DNA from: Karalla daura
Lineage: Eukaryota; Chordata; Actinopteri; Chaetodontiformes; Leiognathidae
Direction: 5' to 3'
NCBI GenBank assembly: GCA_029224185.1
Contig: CM055201.1
Location: 7,411,365 to 7,475,364, forward strand
DNA: 64,000 bases
Notes under the pieces: generated by a model
What the model was told of the DNA's origin: nothing
Database searches by the model: none
The model's input: only the letters and a program-made list of their open reading frames with translations
Part shown: positions 49,863-62,400 of the stretch, piece after piece
Layout: every line of letters begins with the position of its first letter
Position numbering within the stretch: the stretch's first letter is position 1
Position numbers and translations under genes: made by a program

Positions 49863-52225
49863 CAAACGACAACTTGTGCATTTGAGCGTGATGATCCGAG
49901 ACACCTGTCAATCATGCAAACCCGCCTCAGACATACTCCCTGTGAACTTTCTCCGTGGCGGAAAAATAACTCGTGAAGTCAGAAGACACAGGAGGGAGTG
50001 AGAACTGGGATATTCCGCTGTAATTGCACGTGGAACATGGCATTTTTCCCATTCACTTCAAAAGAGTACTTTTGGACTCCGGTGTGCACTTACACTAACA
50101 GCTCATCTAATTATACAGTAAAATCCTTTGTAAACATCCTGAAAGCCAAGCACAGTCTCAGGAGCACGGCAACGTAAACAAAAAGGCAAAATGACGAGCG
50201 TCTTTCATCCTCGTATGGAAGCCTGGTTACGTATTTTACGCAGTTTTTTCTGATTGGCAGAAAGTTCATCTAAAGCAGTGAGCGACAAAACTGGAACCCG
50301 CACAATGTTTACTCTCTCATTTCCTTTCTTAAATAATTCATTGTGCAGGTTTCTCCTCAGTCCAATAAACATACATATTTTGTAGACTTGAATTTGTCCC
50401 CAGGTATGAGTGTGTGTATGTGTGTGTGTGTGTGTGTGATGGACTAGAGACCGGTACAGTATAGGTTGTATTCGCTCCATGTGTGCTGGGATAGGCTCCA
50501 GACTTGAGCTGGGTATAAAGCAGGTTTAGAAAGTGGACGGATGGTTGGGTATGTAAAACACGTGGCAGGAATAGCAACAAATCACCCTGAACTTAAAGTG
50601 TTTTCATATCAATAAACCTATGGCTGTATCATTTTCAAATTTTCGGAGCCGTTGTGCCAAATCCGAAATCTGGCAGTTAAAAAAGACAGACAAACAAACA
50701 AAAATAAATAAAAAAAATTCAGCTGGGATTGAAAGGTCCCCCATTTAAATCCTGTCGGTGTGTGCGGTGGAGGCAGAGAGCAGAAAGCAGCAGGTGCTGC
50801 TCTCACTTTGTGTAATTTGCAGGGGTCACGGGTGAGCAGAGTTGAGTTGAGCGGCTCATCAGAATAAATTGCATGAACGTGGAGCGCTGCTCCGCTGGCC
50901 TCGGGCTCACCGAGGGCTTCTCTACCTGTGTTTCATTTCTGCAGAAACTCATTGTTAGCGAACCCGACAACACTTTAAACACCATCAATCATGCATACCT
51001 TGGAATACCTGTAGTCTTTAGAGTGATTAATGTATTATCAGTCAGTTTAATAAACCATCTCACGTGCATTTCAGGCTTAAACGTCGTGAAAATGTCATTT
51101 GAATGTTTTATGGCTTTTTGAAATGGATGTGTGCAATGTAACTCTGGCAATTCTGCAAGATGACAATCAGAACAAAAGAACAAAATGAAGATTTTAGTGA
51201 ACTTCTATCAAACAAGTAAATGCTATTAATTGGTGAAACAAGTGGTGGCTAAAGCCGGACTGTCTTTACATCAGGGCAGAGGAATGAGGACCAGACCGTA
51301 CTACCTGTGTGCTTTTAGACCAATATACAACAACGTAACCAGGTAGAAACATAACAACCAGGTAGAAAAATCAGAAACTCACTTATTGTCACCGATTAGC
51401 CTTAATAAACCATTCACTGAAGAGTAAAATCTGAATTCTAAAATCCTTCTTCCTTATTCTATGTAACACTGGATATCAGTGCGTGCACACCAGGTGAATG
51501 CTGTGAAACACAGACAGGCTAAAAGAGACCCGGTGTCTTCAACAGGTAACGCTGGGTCCTCAGCAGAGCTGCAGCCGGGCTCGCTCTGAGACCTCCCTCT
51601 CCTCCTCCGTGGCAGCGGGTGTCATCGCTCTCACTTTGGAGGCCAAGTAAGCGGCTCTCCCACACACCGAAGCCATCCATGCAGGTATGATGAGGAGATG
51701 GGAGTGTAATGTTTCTCTCTGTTTGACCTTTTCTCAGCCCCACTCTAACCTGGAGAGACGTGCAGCACATTATTGTCAGAACATCAAAAGCTCATCATCT
51801 CTACGCGCCTGACTGGCATGTTAATGGAGCCGGATACAGAGGTATTCCTGGAATCCTGATTTCCTCCCAGTGCTTGAAAGCGGGGAGCGCCCACGCATTA
51901 ACTAACATGTATATTGGTCAAACACTGGCCTCTTGGTGACCAGCATCCTTTAGATGCTATCTGCATTATATTAAAGGTGAGTTCCATAGATGATTTCAGC
52001 TTTATAAGCATATTTTGGTAAATGTTCTCTTGGCTCCTTTTAGTGCAGCGATCAAACAGCGAACACACAAACTAATGAGAGCGGAGCAGTAAAAACGCCT
52101 ACAATGTCCCAGGAGTGTGCGATGCCTTTCAAAAGCTGCTGTGCCTTTTATGCCCCGGATAATTTGCTACGTGCGTTGTTTCTGTGTGTGTGTGTGTGTG
52201 TGTGTGCGTGTGTGTGTGTGTGTGT

Positions 52226-52257
<32 letters not shown>

Positions 52258-55200
52258 CAGTGAGCCACCTTTATGGCTTTGGCCTGCTGGATGCTGAGAG
52301 CATGGTGAAGGAGGCTGAGCACTGGAAACAAGTTCCCTCCCAGCATGAGTGTGTGGAGGCGGCTCCCACCCAGCTGAGCAGGTAGCGCACAAACCTCTCT
52401 GCGAGACATCTCCTCGCTTTGTTCGTGTCAGGGCATCCCTTCACCCCCCCCCGCCCCCCACCTCCCCACCTCCCCCACCTCCCCCCTTTTATCACACTTT
52501 ATCTATTTCTGTCTCAGCCCTCCACACGCCGAATCCCACACACTTTAATGGGTGTCATTTTCTCTGCTGCGGCTCTCCTTGTAACTCTGCCTCTCCCTCT
52601 CGTCTCCACCCCCCCCCCCCCACCCCCCCCACCCCCACCCCCCAACGACAGAACAATTCATCCGGGCTCGACGCTGACGTGCGTGCGGCGCAGCGCAGGC
52701 TGCTCCGGCGAGCCCCTGCAGCACGTTGCTCATGTGGAGCATGTCGTCGTCCGTGTTACCATCACTCACCGTTGCCGCGGCGACCTTTCCATCACGCTCA
52801 CGTCACCTTCGGGCACTGTGTCTCAGCTGCTCTCTAGCAGGTAACTAAGAGCAATGCTCCCTCTCCACGGGGCCGAGTGTGAGCAGACTTGAAATATTTC
52901 AGCGCGAGGCACGAAGACACTCAGCCCGTTGAGAGCGCCGCGCGGCGCCCAAGTCCTCAGTTTGGCACCTTGTTGGAGAGGCTGGAGGGGGGGATTGGAT
53001 TGTGCGTGCGTGTGTGTGGATTCTGGCAAACACCATTGAAAATCACTGGGGATCTCTGAGCTGGTATTTGGGCAAATTAATTTACTGATGCGTGTGGTGT
53101 CTTATTAAAAATGCATCGCAAATAAGCACCAAGAGACCCTTTGTGCTCAGTCCCACTTACAAAAGCAAAAATTACTGGTTATGATGTGAAAGTCACTCAC
53201 AACTTTCAACTCGCACGTAATTACCGCATCGCTCCGTGGTTTCCCCTCAGCTCCAGTATGCGAGGCGTTTCGGTGTCTCTCGGCCCTTTGTTTTGGTTCC
53301 AAGACGCGTTTGCTGTGTTGGTTCCCACTGTTCAGATTCCAGCTGCAGCGAGCAGATGTTTCCCGAGCGGAGAGCAGCTCCAATAAACCCTCTGTGCAGA
53401 CAAACCCAGTTAGAAGCCGGCTGGTGGACCCAAAAGATAATTAAGCAGCTTAAGAGGCAGACTTTTCTTTTTGACACTCAGGAGCAAGTCAGAGGAGGTC
53501 AGGTGACCGGAAAGACAACACTTCATGGATCGCATAATTAAACAGGGAAGTGTTTGCTTAAGAGTTCACCATACATAGGCCAAACGCAATAACATAAAAG
53601 CCTCTATTAAGCTCACTAAATTAGTTTAGCAACAAGAGAACCACATAATGACGAATTAACAAGACTAAGAATTGAGATTAAAAAATTGCAGGTGTGTGTA
53701 CGATGCGTTATGATACGATATAATGATACAATATGATATGACTATGATATGACATGATGCGAGGTGTCATGATATGATATCATTATATCATGATGTATTA
53801 TATTAAATTATATTATATGTTTGTATGTTGATAATAATATAGATTATATTATAATGGTATGGATCAGCAATAGAAAGGGCATACATGTGTAATTGGAGGA
53901 TATGAATACATTCTAGATATTGTTGAAAGCATTGAATCAAACTGGTTAAGAGAAGACAGAACTCATGGGGGACTGATGAAACTAAAAACCAATCGCAAAC
54001 ACAGCACAACTGGAGGTAAAGCAAAGCACCCAACAGCTGATGTACATAACCTCACTGGAAAGGCCTGCATCTCACCATAAACCTAAACCTTGAACCGAAA
54101 ATGACAAGTTAAACCCAAAAACATAACAACAAGTGTTCAAGTGATCATATCGCCATCAGTGCATGTAGTGTAATCACGATGTAATGTTGTGGTCTAGGCC
54201 TTTTGACAACTCCACGGAGGGATTTCACAACTGGGAATTCATGACAACTCACTGCTGGGGGGAGCAGGCAGCAGGCGAGTGGACTCTGGAAATCCAGGAT
54301 TCTCCTTCCCAGAGCAGAGAGCACGTTGCACCAGGTCTGTGCTGGCTCTCTCACCCTCTCCTTTTTTTTTTTTTTTTAATTATTTTCCCTGCGTCATGAA
54401 CCTTACAGTGAGGTTCAACGAGAACAATATCTGAATATCACTGGCTGTGCCACAGGGACGTTGCGGGAGTGGTCCCTGGTGATTTACGGCACCGCAGAGC
54501 GGCCCCATCGCCAGCATCGGCAGCGAGCCCGGGCGGCTGTGATGCCGGCGGACGGTGACCTCAATGAGGAATACGCTGGTGAGTCATGGGGCAGGCTGGT
54601 ATCGAGCTGCGCCTTCTTCTTCCAGCACAGACCTCTCGCACAGCAGCTAATTTCATTCCCATTCAGACGTGGTCATCCCAGCGTTCCCAGGGCCGTACTG
54701 TGTGTTCCACAGCAACGTGAAGCACAGAGGCAGAGAAACTGGGAGATCCCAGCTGTAAGCCTGGAATGCACAAGTAATTAAGGATGGCAAGGATGGCACA
54801 GTTCTTTCAGCTTTTATTTGACGTTTTCATTTTTTCCCATCGATTTTAGGTCAACAATTCCCAGGAAATCCGGAACACCTCTGGACGTGACACTTGGCTC
54901 GCATGAATATCACACTCCATACACGCTCTGCACAACAGGCTAGACAAAGAGAAAGCTGTGGCTTTAAGACGTCCCTTCCTGTGGGATTGTTTTTCAGCAG
55001 TACAGCTTACAGCAATGACGCTCCTTTGGAGATTAAACACTCAACCTTTACGCGAGTTGAAGTAAAGTTTGAGTGGTATTTTATCCTCAGAACCTCGCTG
55101 TTTCTTTTATGTTTTCTGTCAGGTCAGATTTAACTGAGAGCACCAAAGACATCACACTCAAAATGACCCCGAAGCCTGAATGATATAAACGAAATATCAA

Positions 55201-57288
55201 AACCTGAAACGTGTCCTCGACTGAACGTAATTTTTGTAAACGAGTCCTTGATGGCGGACTCTTGCTCTTGCGGCCCGGGAAACATGCTGGGAACGTACAC
55301 TCTGACTTACAGACGGCGCAGAGTCGATGCGTAAACACAAACCTGGAGCCGCAGCGTGAGCAGCGTCTGTGCTGCTGCCATGATGGTGCAGTGACTTTGA
55401 GTGTGTGCCCTGCCAGGACCCTGCCACCCAGAATGCAGCGACGATGGCTGTGAGGGGCCCGGCCCGCAGCACTGCGTCACGTGTTTACACTTTTTCCTCA
55501 AGTTCAAGAACAACACAAGGTCGGCACAGCCACACAGCACACTCGCGTCGCACTCACACCAGAATCTAGTTTTTTGTTGTGTCACAGGCGCCCAGCGCGC
55601 GCCATTTCTGCAGAGCATATGGCCGGCACATATGGAATGATATAAACAAACAGCTGTTATTTAGTCCACGTGTTTACAAATCGTGCCAGGGTCTTAATGC
55701 GGAAAATTGCGCGGTATCGACCACGGTTTCACCTCACGGGCTCCACTCTCATTCGCTTAGAGTCACACCCCTTGTCCTCTATGTGCTCTGGTCCGTGTCT
55801 GCCCAACAGGATGTGCGTAGCAGAGTGTCCCCGGGGATTCTGGGGCGACCGGCGGCGCTGTAAAAGGTGCTACTCCTCCTGCGAGAGCTGCACGGGCAGT
55901 CGCAGTGACCAGTGCACTTCCTGTCAGCCCGGTCACCACCTGACCGAGGGGACCGGCACCTGCACAGCCACCTGCGGGGACAACTACTACCTCGACCACG
56001 GTCCGATCCCCACCCTCGGAACCTGCCGTTACAGATTTCCCAGTGTTTTTTTGTGTCACGGTTTTGCTAATTCGACTCAACAAAACGTGGGGGATATCCC
56101 CGAGTGAACCTTTAAAGGTTCATTGTTTGGAACCAGCTGCACACGCCGCCGCTAATGAATAGTCAGTTGATGTAACTGCAGTTGAGGGGTGCGTGAGTAA
56201 GATTGATTAATCGCTCTGATGTGTATTCCACGTGTATTGTTTGATTTCCCCCCACAGATGCAAATATGTGCAGAAAGTGCAGCGAAAACTGCTTGAAGTG
56301 CACCTCCTACAGCATCTGCACAGAATGCAAACCAGACACAAGGTGAAGCGAATTCTCTGATGATGCTTGAATTAACTGCTCGGTAAACACTGCTCCTTCT
56401 CATCCTGCCACTGAGAATACTGATTCTCCCTGCGCACACACATTCATTCACACACGCGCTGCGGCATCATAACAATTACAAAAGCCACGATCCTTTTTTT
56501 AACTCTTGACTCAAAGGAAAGTGTTATCCCTCTATTTGCACGCGCACACGGCTTCATTTCCATTTTGCAGTATCATCAGAGTCGAGCACAAAACATCCCT
56601 GTCAGATTCACCATATTGTTCGAAGCTCCATGCTTCCCGGTCGCCGTGACTCACTTGTGGCGCTGCGCTGTGGGTTGGAGAAATGATTCTGCCGTCTTGA
56701 AGGACTGAGTCATCTTTGCCGTGTCATATGATTGGCTGCGTGTGTGTGTATGCGTGTGTGTGTGCGCTTGTGTGTGTATGCGTGTGTGTGTGTCACGGTG
56801 CCACACGCTCCGTCCGCCCTCTCCAGTCTGCAGGGGAATCGGTGCCAGCAGAGCTGCGCACCAGGCTTCTACCACGACCGGGAGGAGGCCGCCTGCGCGC
56901 CCTGCCACAAGGCCTGCAGGACCTGTGCAGGTGAGGACACGAGTCAAAAAGTGTAGATCCACCCGTAGGAGGTGCGCTACCCCCCCCCCTCCCCATCACC
57001 CCCCACCCCACCCCCTCCAACGTCCTTTTTTTTTTTCTCCATCTGTGTGTTTGTTTGCTTGTCGGCCGCGCCAGGCGCAGGTGTTGAGGCGTGCAACCGT
57101 TGCGCAGACGGCTACCTGATGGAGGAGTGGAGGTGCGTGGCCTCCTGCAGCGATGGCTTCTATGCCACAAGCCCAGAGATAGCTGACGGGCACAGGATGT
57201 GTAGGAGGTGAGCTCACTGGTGTGTGCTCAGGTGTGGGTGGTTTGTTTATCTGCTGATGGCAGGCCTTATTCTTGTGGTTGGCTTCTC

Positions 57289-57360
<72 letters not shown>

Positions 57361-59437
57361 TGTGTGTGTGTGTGCGTGTGCGCGCGTTTGAGCTCGTTCA
57401 GGGCTGTTTGATTCGGCGTGAGTTTCTGGCGGTCAGTGGGTGTGTAGTTGTTGCCGTAGCATGTGCGTGACTTGCGGCTCCACGCTCTCCTCCTCAGGTG
57501 CGACGCCAGCTGTCTCACCTGTGTGGGGCCGAGCCGGGGGGACTGCAGCAGCTGTTCCAGCGGTCACAGCCTGCAGGAGGGAGCGTGCGCTGTTAGCACC
57601 GAGTGCACAGACGGTCAGTCAGCCATCTTTCTCCGCTCGTAATTGCCGGCCCGCTGATGCAACATTTATTGCCGCGCAGCTTTAACACATTCGGTCGCCT
57701 GTTTTTCAACTTTGTTCTCTGTTTATTCCCCCGACCCGGGTGGATGTAACTCATACCTGTGAAAAATTCAGAAATTTTGGAGATGTATTATTTTTACATG
57801 CCAAAATATGATGCTCAGTCGTGTCACGGACCTGAGAGCAGGAGACTCTGGGAGGCACAGGGAGAAAAACCAGGAACATAAAAAATGGGGAAAACACCTT
57901 AACACACAAGGAGATAACACTGGTAGGTCTTGCACAAAGACAAGACAAATTGGCTAGCAGACACATGCAGACTATAGGCACCACGGACTGAGGTGCGACA
58001 CACAAGGGAAAGTTGGAAATCACAAAGGAGGTCAACAGGAAGTGAGTGGGAGACAAGACAATAAAACAGTAAGCGGGAAATGAGAGGACTGTTGGACTGT
58101 ATGTGCTATTGTGCTATTTCTTTGCAGAGTACAACTTTTTAACTATATAATTCTACAAAAAAAACAGACAAACTGCCAGACTTTTTAAAGCGTCTGCGAC
58201 CTTGAGTCGGCATTCAGACCTTATAACTGCAGACACAAGTCCGCTCCGTTGGCGTGAGGTGTGAGTTTTTCTGCTTTCGTTGCCATGGCAACCTTGACTG
58301 GAGCTGCCACACAGCTGTTCAGGATGTTGCATCCTGTTCGTACCTTGATTTAAGATTCAGATCAAATTGATGAGTCATTCTGAGTTTACAGTTCCGAACT
58401 TCATACAGTCAGTATTTGTCAGCCAGCATGTGAATGTGAATGTGAATGTGAATGTGAATGCGGCTTTATCTCCCTGACATTTGAGGCTTCTTTATGTCTC
58501 CATTGTATCACTCTCATGCCATGCGTCTGTCAGGAGAGTACCAGGACAGCACGGGAAAGTGCCACACATGCGATGCAACGTGTCTGAAGTGCACGGGGCC
58601 GCAAAAGGAAGACTGCATCAGCTGCGCTTCTTCACGGTGAGTGGGCTCGACTTTGTAGATTCGGGGTCAGAGGGGACACTATGACTACATCCCCCTGCAT
58701 CTCGCCATGTGTAGACGCACAGGGTTATAAATAATGATGTTTGCCCACATCTCAGTCGCTGTTAAAGCCACAGCCAGTAAGATCCTGACGATTTGACAGC
58801 AATAAATAGTGAGTCCTCTCTAATTTTAATCAAAATGTCAAGAAAATGATGCAGAGCTGAAAAGATCAGTCTCTTAATTGATGAGTCGATTAAAAAGAAA
58901 ATAATTGGCAGCTATTACAATAATTAATGGATGCTTCAGTTATATTTTCAAGCAAAATATATATATTGGCAAGAGATGAGAGACAATTTGAGAGTTTTGA
59001 AGATGTCACCTTTGGGCACTGGAGAGTTTGTCTCCCTCTGGACTTGTTAGAGACATTTGTCGGTCACCTGAAACTGTAAATGGCAGATTAAATATGAATA
59101 GGTCATAACAATGTTCTACACAATATATCAAATGAAAAGGGTTATCTGTAACAAAAGTAATGAGGTGTAGACAGAGTGAGGGACAGATTATGGTTGTTGA
59201 TACACAGCATGTCAGCTGCAGTATCTAAAAATCCCACACGGTTTAACCAACCATCCCCACCCCTCCTCCTCCTCTCCCTGTGTCAACACACTCAGCTTCA
59301 TCTGTGTAACTCTGCCATATGTTACACACTGGGACGTAAATGACTCCAGCTCATTTGCATCGACATAATTCATAACTGTTGGTTTTTATGGCATGGCAGG
59401 CGAAAAAGAAGCTGTGCCTTGACGTTGTTTCTCTCTG

Positions 59438-59498
<61 letters not shown>

Positions 59499-62400
59499 GT
59501 CTCTGTCTCGGCTGCAGGGCTCTGGACGAGGGACGCTGCGTGGCCGACTGTGCCAGGGGCAAATACCAGTCGGGTGGGAGGTGCCACCTGTGTGACCACA
59601 CCTGTGCCACCTGTGTGGATGCTGGACCTGCCAACTGCACCAGCTGTGACACAGGTGAGAGCTCAACAAGTGTGAGACAGAGAGAGAGACAGAGAGACAG
59701 AGAGAGAAAGAGAGAGAGTGATGTGTGAAGCAAAATCATCAGGACCAGATCTGGTTGATGGTGACTGTACATTTTTATCAGTTTGCCACATTTGTCAGCT
59801 GCTGCCACAGGAAAACAGGAAAGCTCCCCTTTAACAGTTAAATAGGTCAGAATGACTCATCACTACGCATGTTAAAACTGGAATATACATGTGTACTTCC
59901 TTTACCTAATTATTCAAACGTGGACAAATTTCACCACGAGGCAGTCCTGAGGTTTCTGCCTTTGAATATATTCCTGGGCTAAAAATATGATTGTGAGCCC
60001 AAGCAGCTGCAGAGCTGCTCAGCGAGTGAACCAAAGAAGAAAAACGCCACTGACCGATGGTAAAAGTTTAATCGTGACTAGGGTCGAACGATGTTTCGTC
60101 AAATCGGAATCCAGGATTTCACTCCACGATAGTGACCCCTAGTGGTCGTGTGACAAACACAGGCGGCGGTGTTCACCACAATGGCAGCACACGACCGTTC
60201 CAGCATCACTGTCCCTAGCATTTATTTCATTTTTCTTAAATGTTAAATCTCAAGCAAAACATTTCCTCCGCTCACCAGCGTGTTTGGCTTTCTGTTTAAG
60301 CCCACAGAGCCTCACGTGCATCACGTGATTGACTTTATTCTAACATTTCCTTGTTTTCAAACCATCAACCATGCTACAGGTTGTGCTGTCCAGAGGTCAG
60401 GTGAGATGTGATTTGCTGCTTGTCCCGCAGATAAGTTTGGGCAGGAGCGTTATCTGCACAGGGGCCAGTGTGTGGACGCCTGTCCCGAGGCCTTCTACCA
60501 CACCAAGGAGAGGAGCTGCGAGCGCTGCTCGGACCACTGCCGCCTCTGCACAAACCCCGCTCACTGCCTCAGGTGCAACTCCTCCTACTACGTGTCTGAC
60601 GGAGCCTGTGCCAAGCTGGAGTGCGGAGAGGGTAGGAACAGGGTTACATGAACTGGGGATCATTTTCATCGTCCCGCACCCGTCCTGTCTTCACCGGGTT
60701 GTTTCTCCTCTCCCTCTTTCCCCAGGAGAGGTGGAAGACCCGGATTATGACGACTGCATGGCCTGCGAGGAGGGCTGCAAGAAGTGTGTCCTCTGTAAGT
60801 CTCAGCTCAGGACCCGGAGAGAAAACGTAGCCCGCAGTCGGACGAATTCTCCTCCCGGTGCGCTGCCAACCTTTCCCCCAGTGGTTCCTGTTAAAATAGG
60901 AGAGCTTTTTTTTTTGTCTGCTTTCGACAGATAACCCCAGGCATTGCCTGTCCTGTGTTGAGGGCTTTTACAAGTAAGGCTGTGTGCCATGTGTGATCTC
61001 CGCTCTCTGCTGTACTCCAATAAAGGAAGCCCTCTTTGCTGTGAGAGTGCTGTGGCTTTGCGTGCGTGTGTGCGTGTGTGTGCGAGGCAAAGCCGCAGGT
61101 ATGTAGCGCTGCTCTCTGTTATCAGTTTTCAGGATGGCTGCTACAAGAACTGCCCGGCCAAGACGTACAGCGTGGACCAGGACATGACCTGCGTTCCGTG
61201 CGATGACGACTGCGTGAGCTGCGATGAACACCAGTGCTACTGGTGTGAGACCGACCGCTTCTTATCAGGTGAAACTGGAGCGAATAAATGGAAGTAAACA
61301 GATGTGAGCGTTAAAAGTGTGATGGAAACAATTGTGTTGACAATGTCACATTTTTGCCCACATGTGCTGAAAATATCCTTATTTTTGTTATTGTGGAGCC
61401 GGTAATGTATCAGATTTGTTGGGATTGATTCTTATTTTCATGATTGATGATATTTTCAAGATTATTTCATGTGAATTCTGTGAGCACTCGACATAAGCAG
61501 AACAATTCATTGTCTATTGTGCTAGCTGCCTTGAATAACTCCTTCAACTCGACTAATACCCTTTTAACTGCTGCTACTATTTGCATTGATTGATTGACGG
61601 ACGAAGGACAAACATGAAGATTCTGCTCTAATTTCACACTTTGGATATGATTACTGTTGCTTTTATGTCTGTTGACTTTTGGATATGGGTTGATTTAGAT
61701 TCAGATTTGTATTGCTACACTGTCTGGTGGTTCAGAATAGCACAATGCCTCATATTATCAAAGATCATCACATGTTTTGTATTTATGTCAAGTCTTAATC
61801 TTTCTATTTTGGATAGCTGTAGAAGAAGCACAGCGGTTATATAACCGCAGTGTTCTCAAACAGAGTTGATGACGAGGCCGTGGAGGCCTGGTAAACTCAC
61901 ATCTCACTCGCTCGAACATCCCCAGAAACCGATTTTCTAAAACTTCACGTGGCTCCCTCTGGATTCACGCAACACCCCATGCTTTCTCATATGTATCCAT
62001 ACAGTATATGCCGCATACTGTATGCGGCACAGTTCTCCCAAAGACGCGTAAATTGACTTTGATGCGGCAGACTTCACGTGGTGAACTCCCTCAGCTAAGT
62101 GTGCTACATGCAATATTGATCTGAGAAAACACAGCAACTCCGCTCATTTTTCCCCAGACGGGAGCTGCGTCTCCGCGTGTCCCGATGGCTCGTACGGCGA
62201 CGAAGACACCAACGACTGCGAGGAGTGTCACCCCGAGTGCGAGACGTGCAGCGGCCCTGAGGAGGACGACTGCCTGACGTGTGACGCGGGAAGGACTGTG
62301 GAAAACGGAGAGTGTGTGTCCGAACGTGAGGTCTGCCCCGTTAAGACCTTTCGCGGCGGTGAGGCTAATACTATGTATTCCGCTAATCCAACTGTCTGCC

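Larger units (their letters stand above)
48760..51545 (+). other. pcsk5: PCSK5-like intron 8
   Basis: 2.8 kb, non-coding. It contains a 32-base G run (49828-49859), a SINE-like fragment with a GT array (50390-50548), and a strong cryptic acceptor (TTTTTTTTCAG ending at 49475) followed by 27 open codons and a stop. No conventional serine-motif exon was found in it. Confidence 0.75.

Noticed and set aside
56001..56059. Alternative exon 16 end at CACG|GTTTTG (56058/56059)
   Set aside because: It is also phase-compatible but would add about 19 residues with an extra Cys and break the conserved 17-residue spacing to exon 17.
58430..58459. CRISPR-like or regulatory direct repeat (TGTGAA units)
   Set aside because: It is a short hexamer microsatellite in an intron of a vertebrate gene, without spacers.
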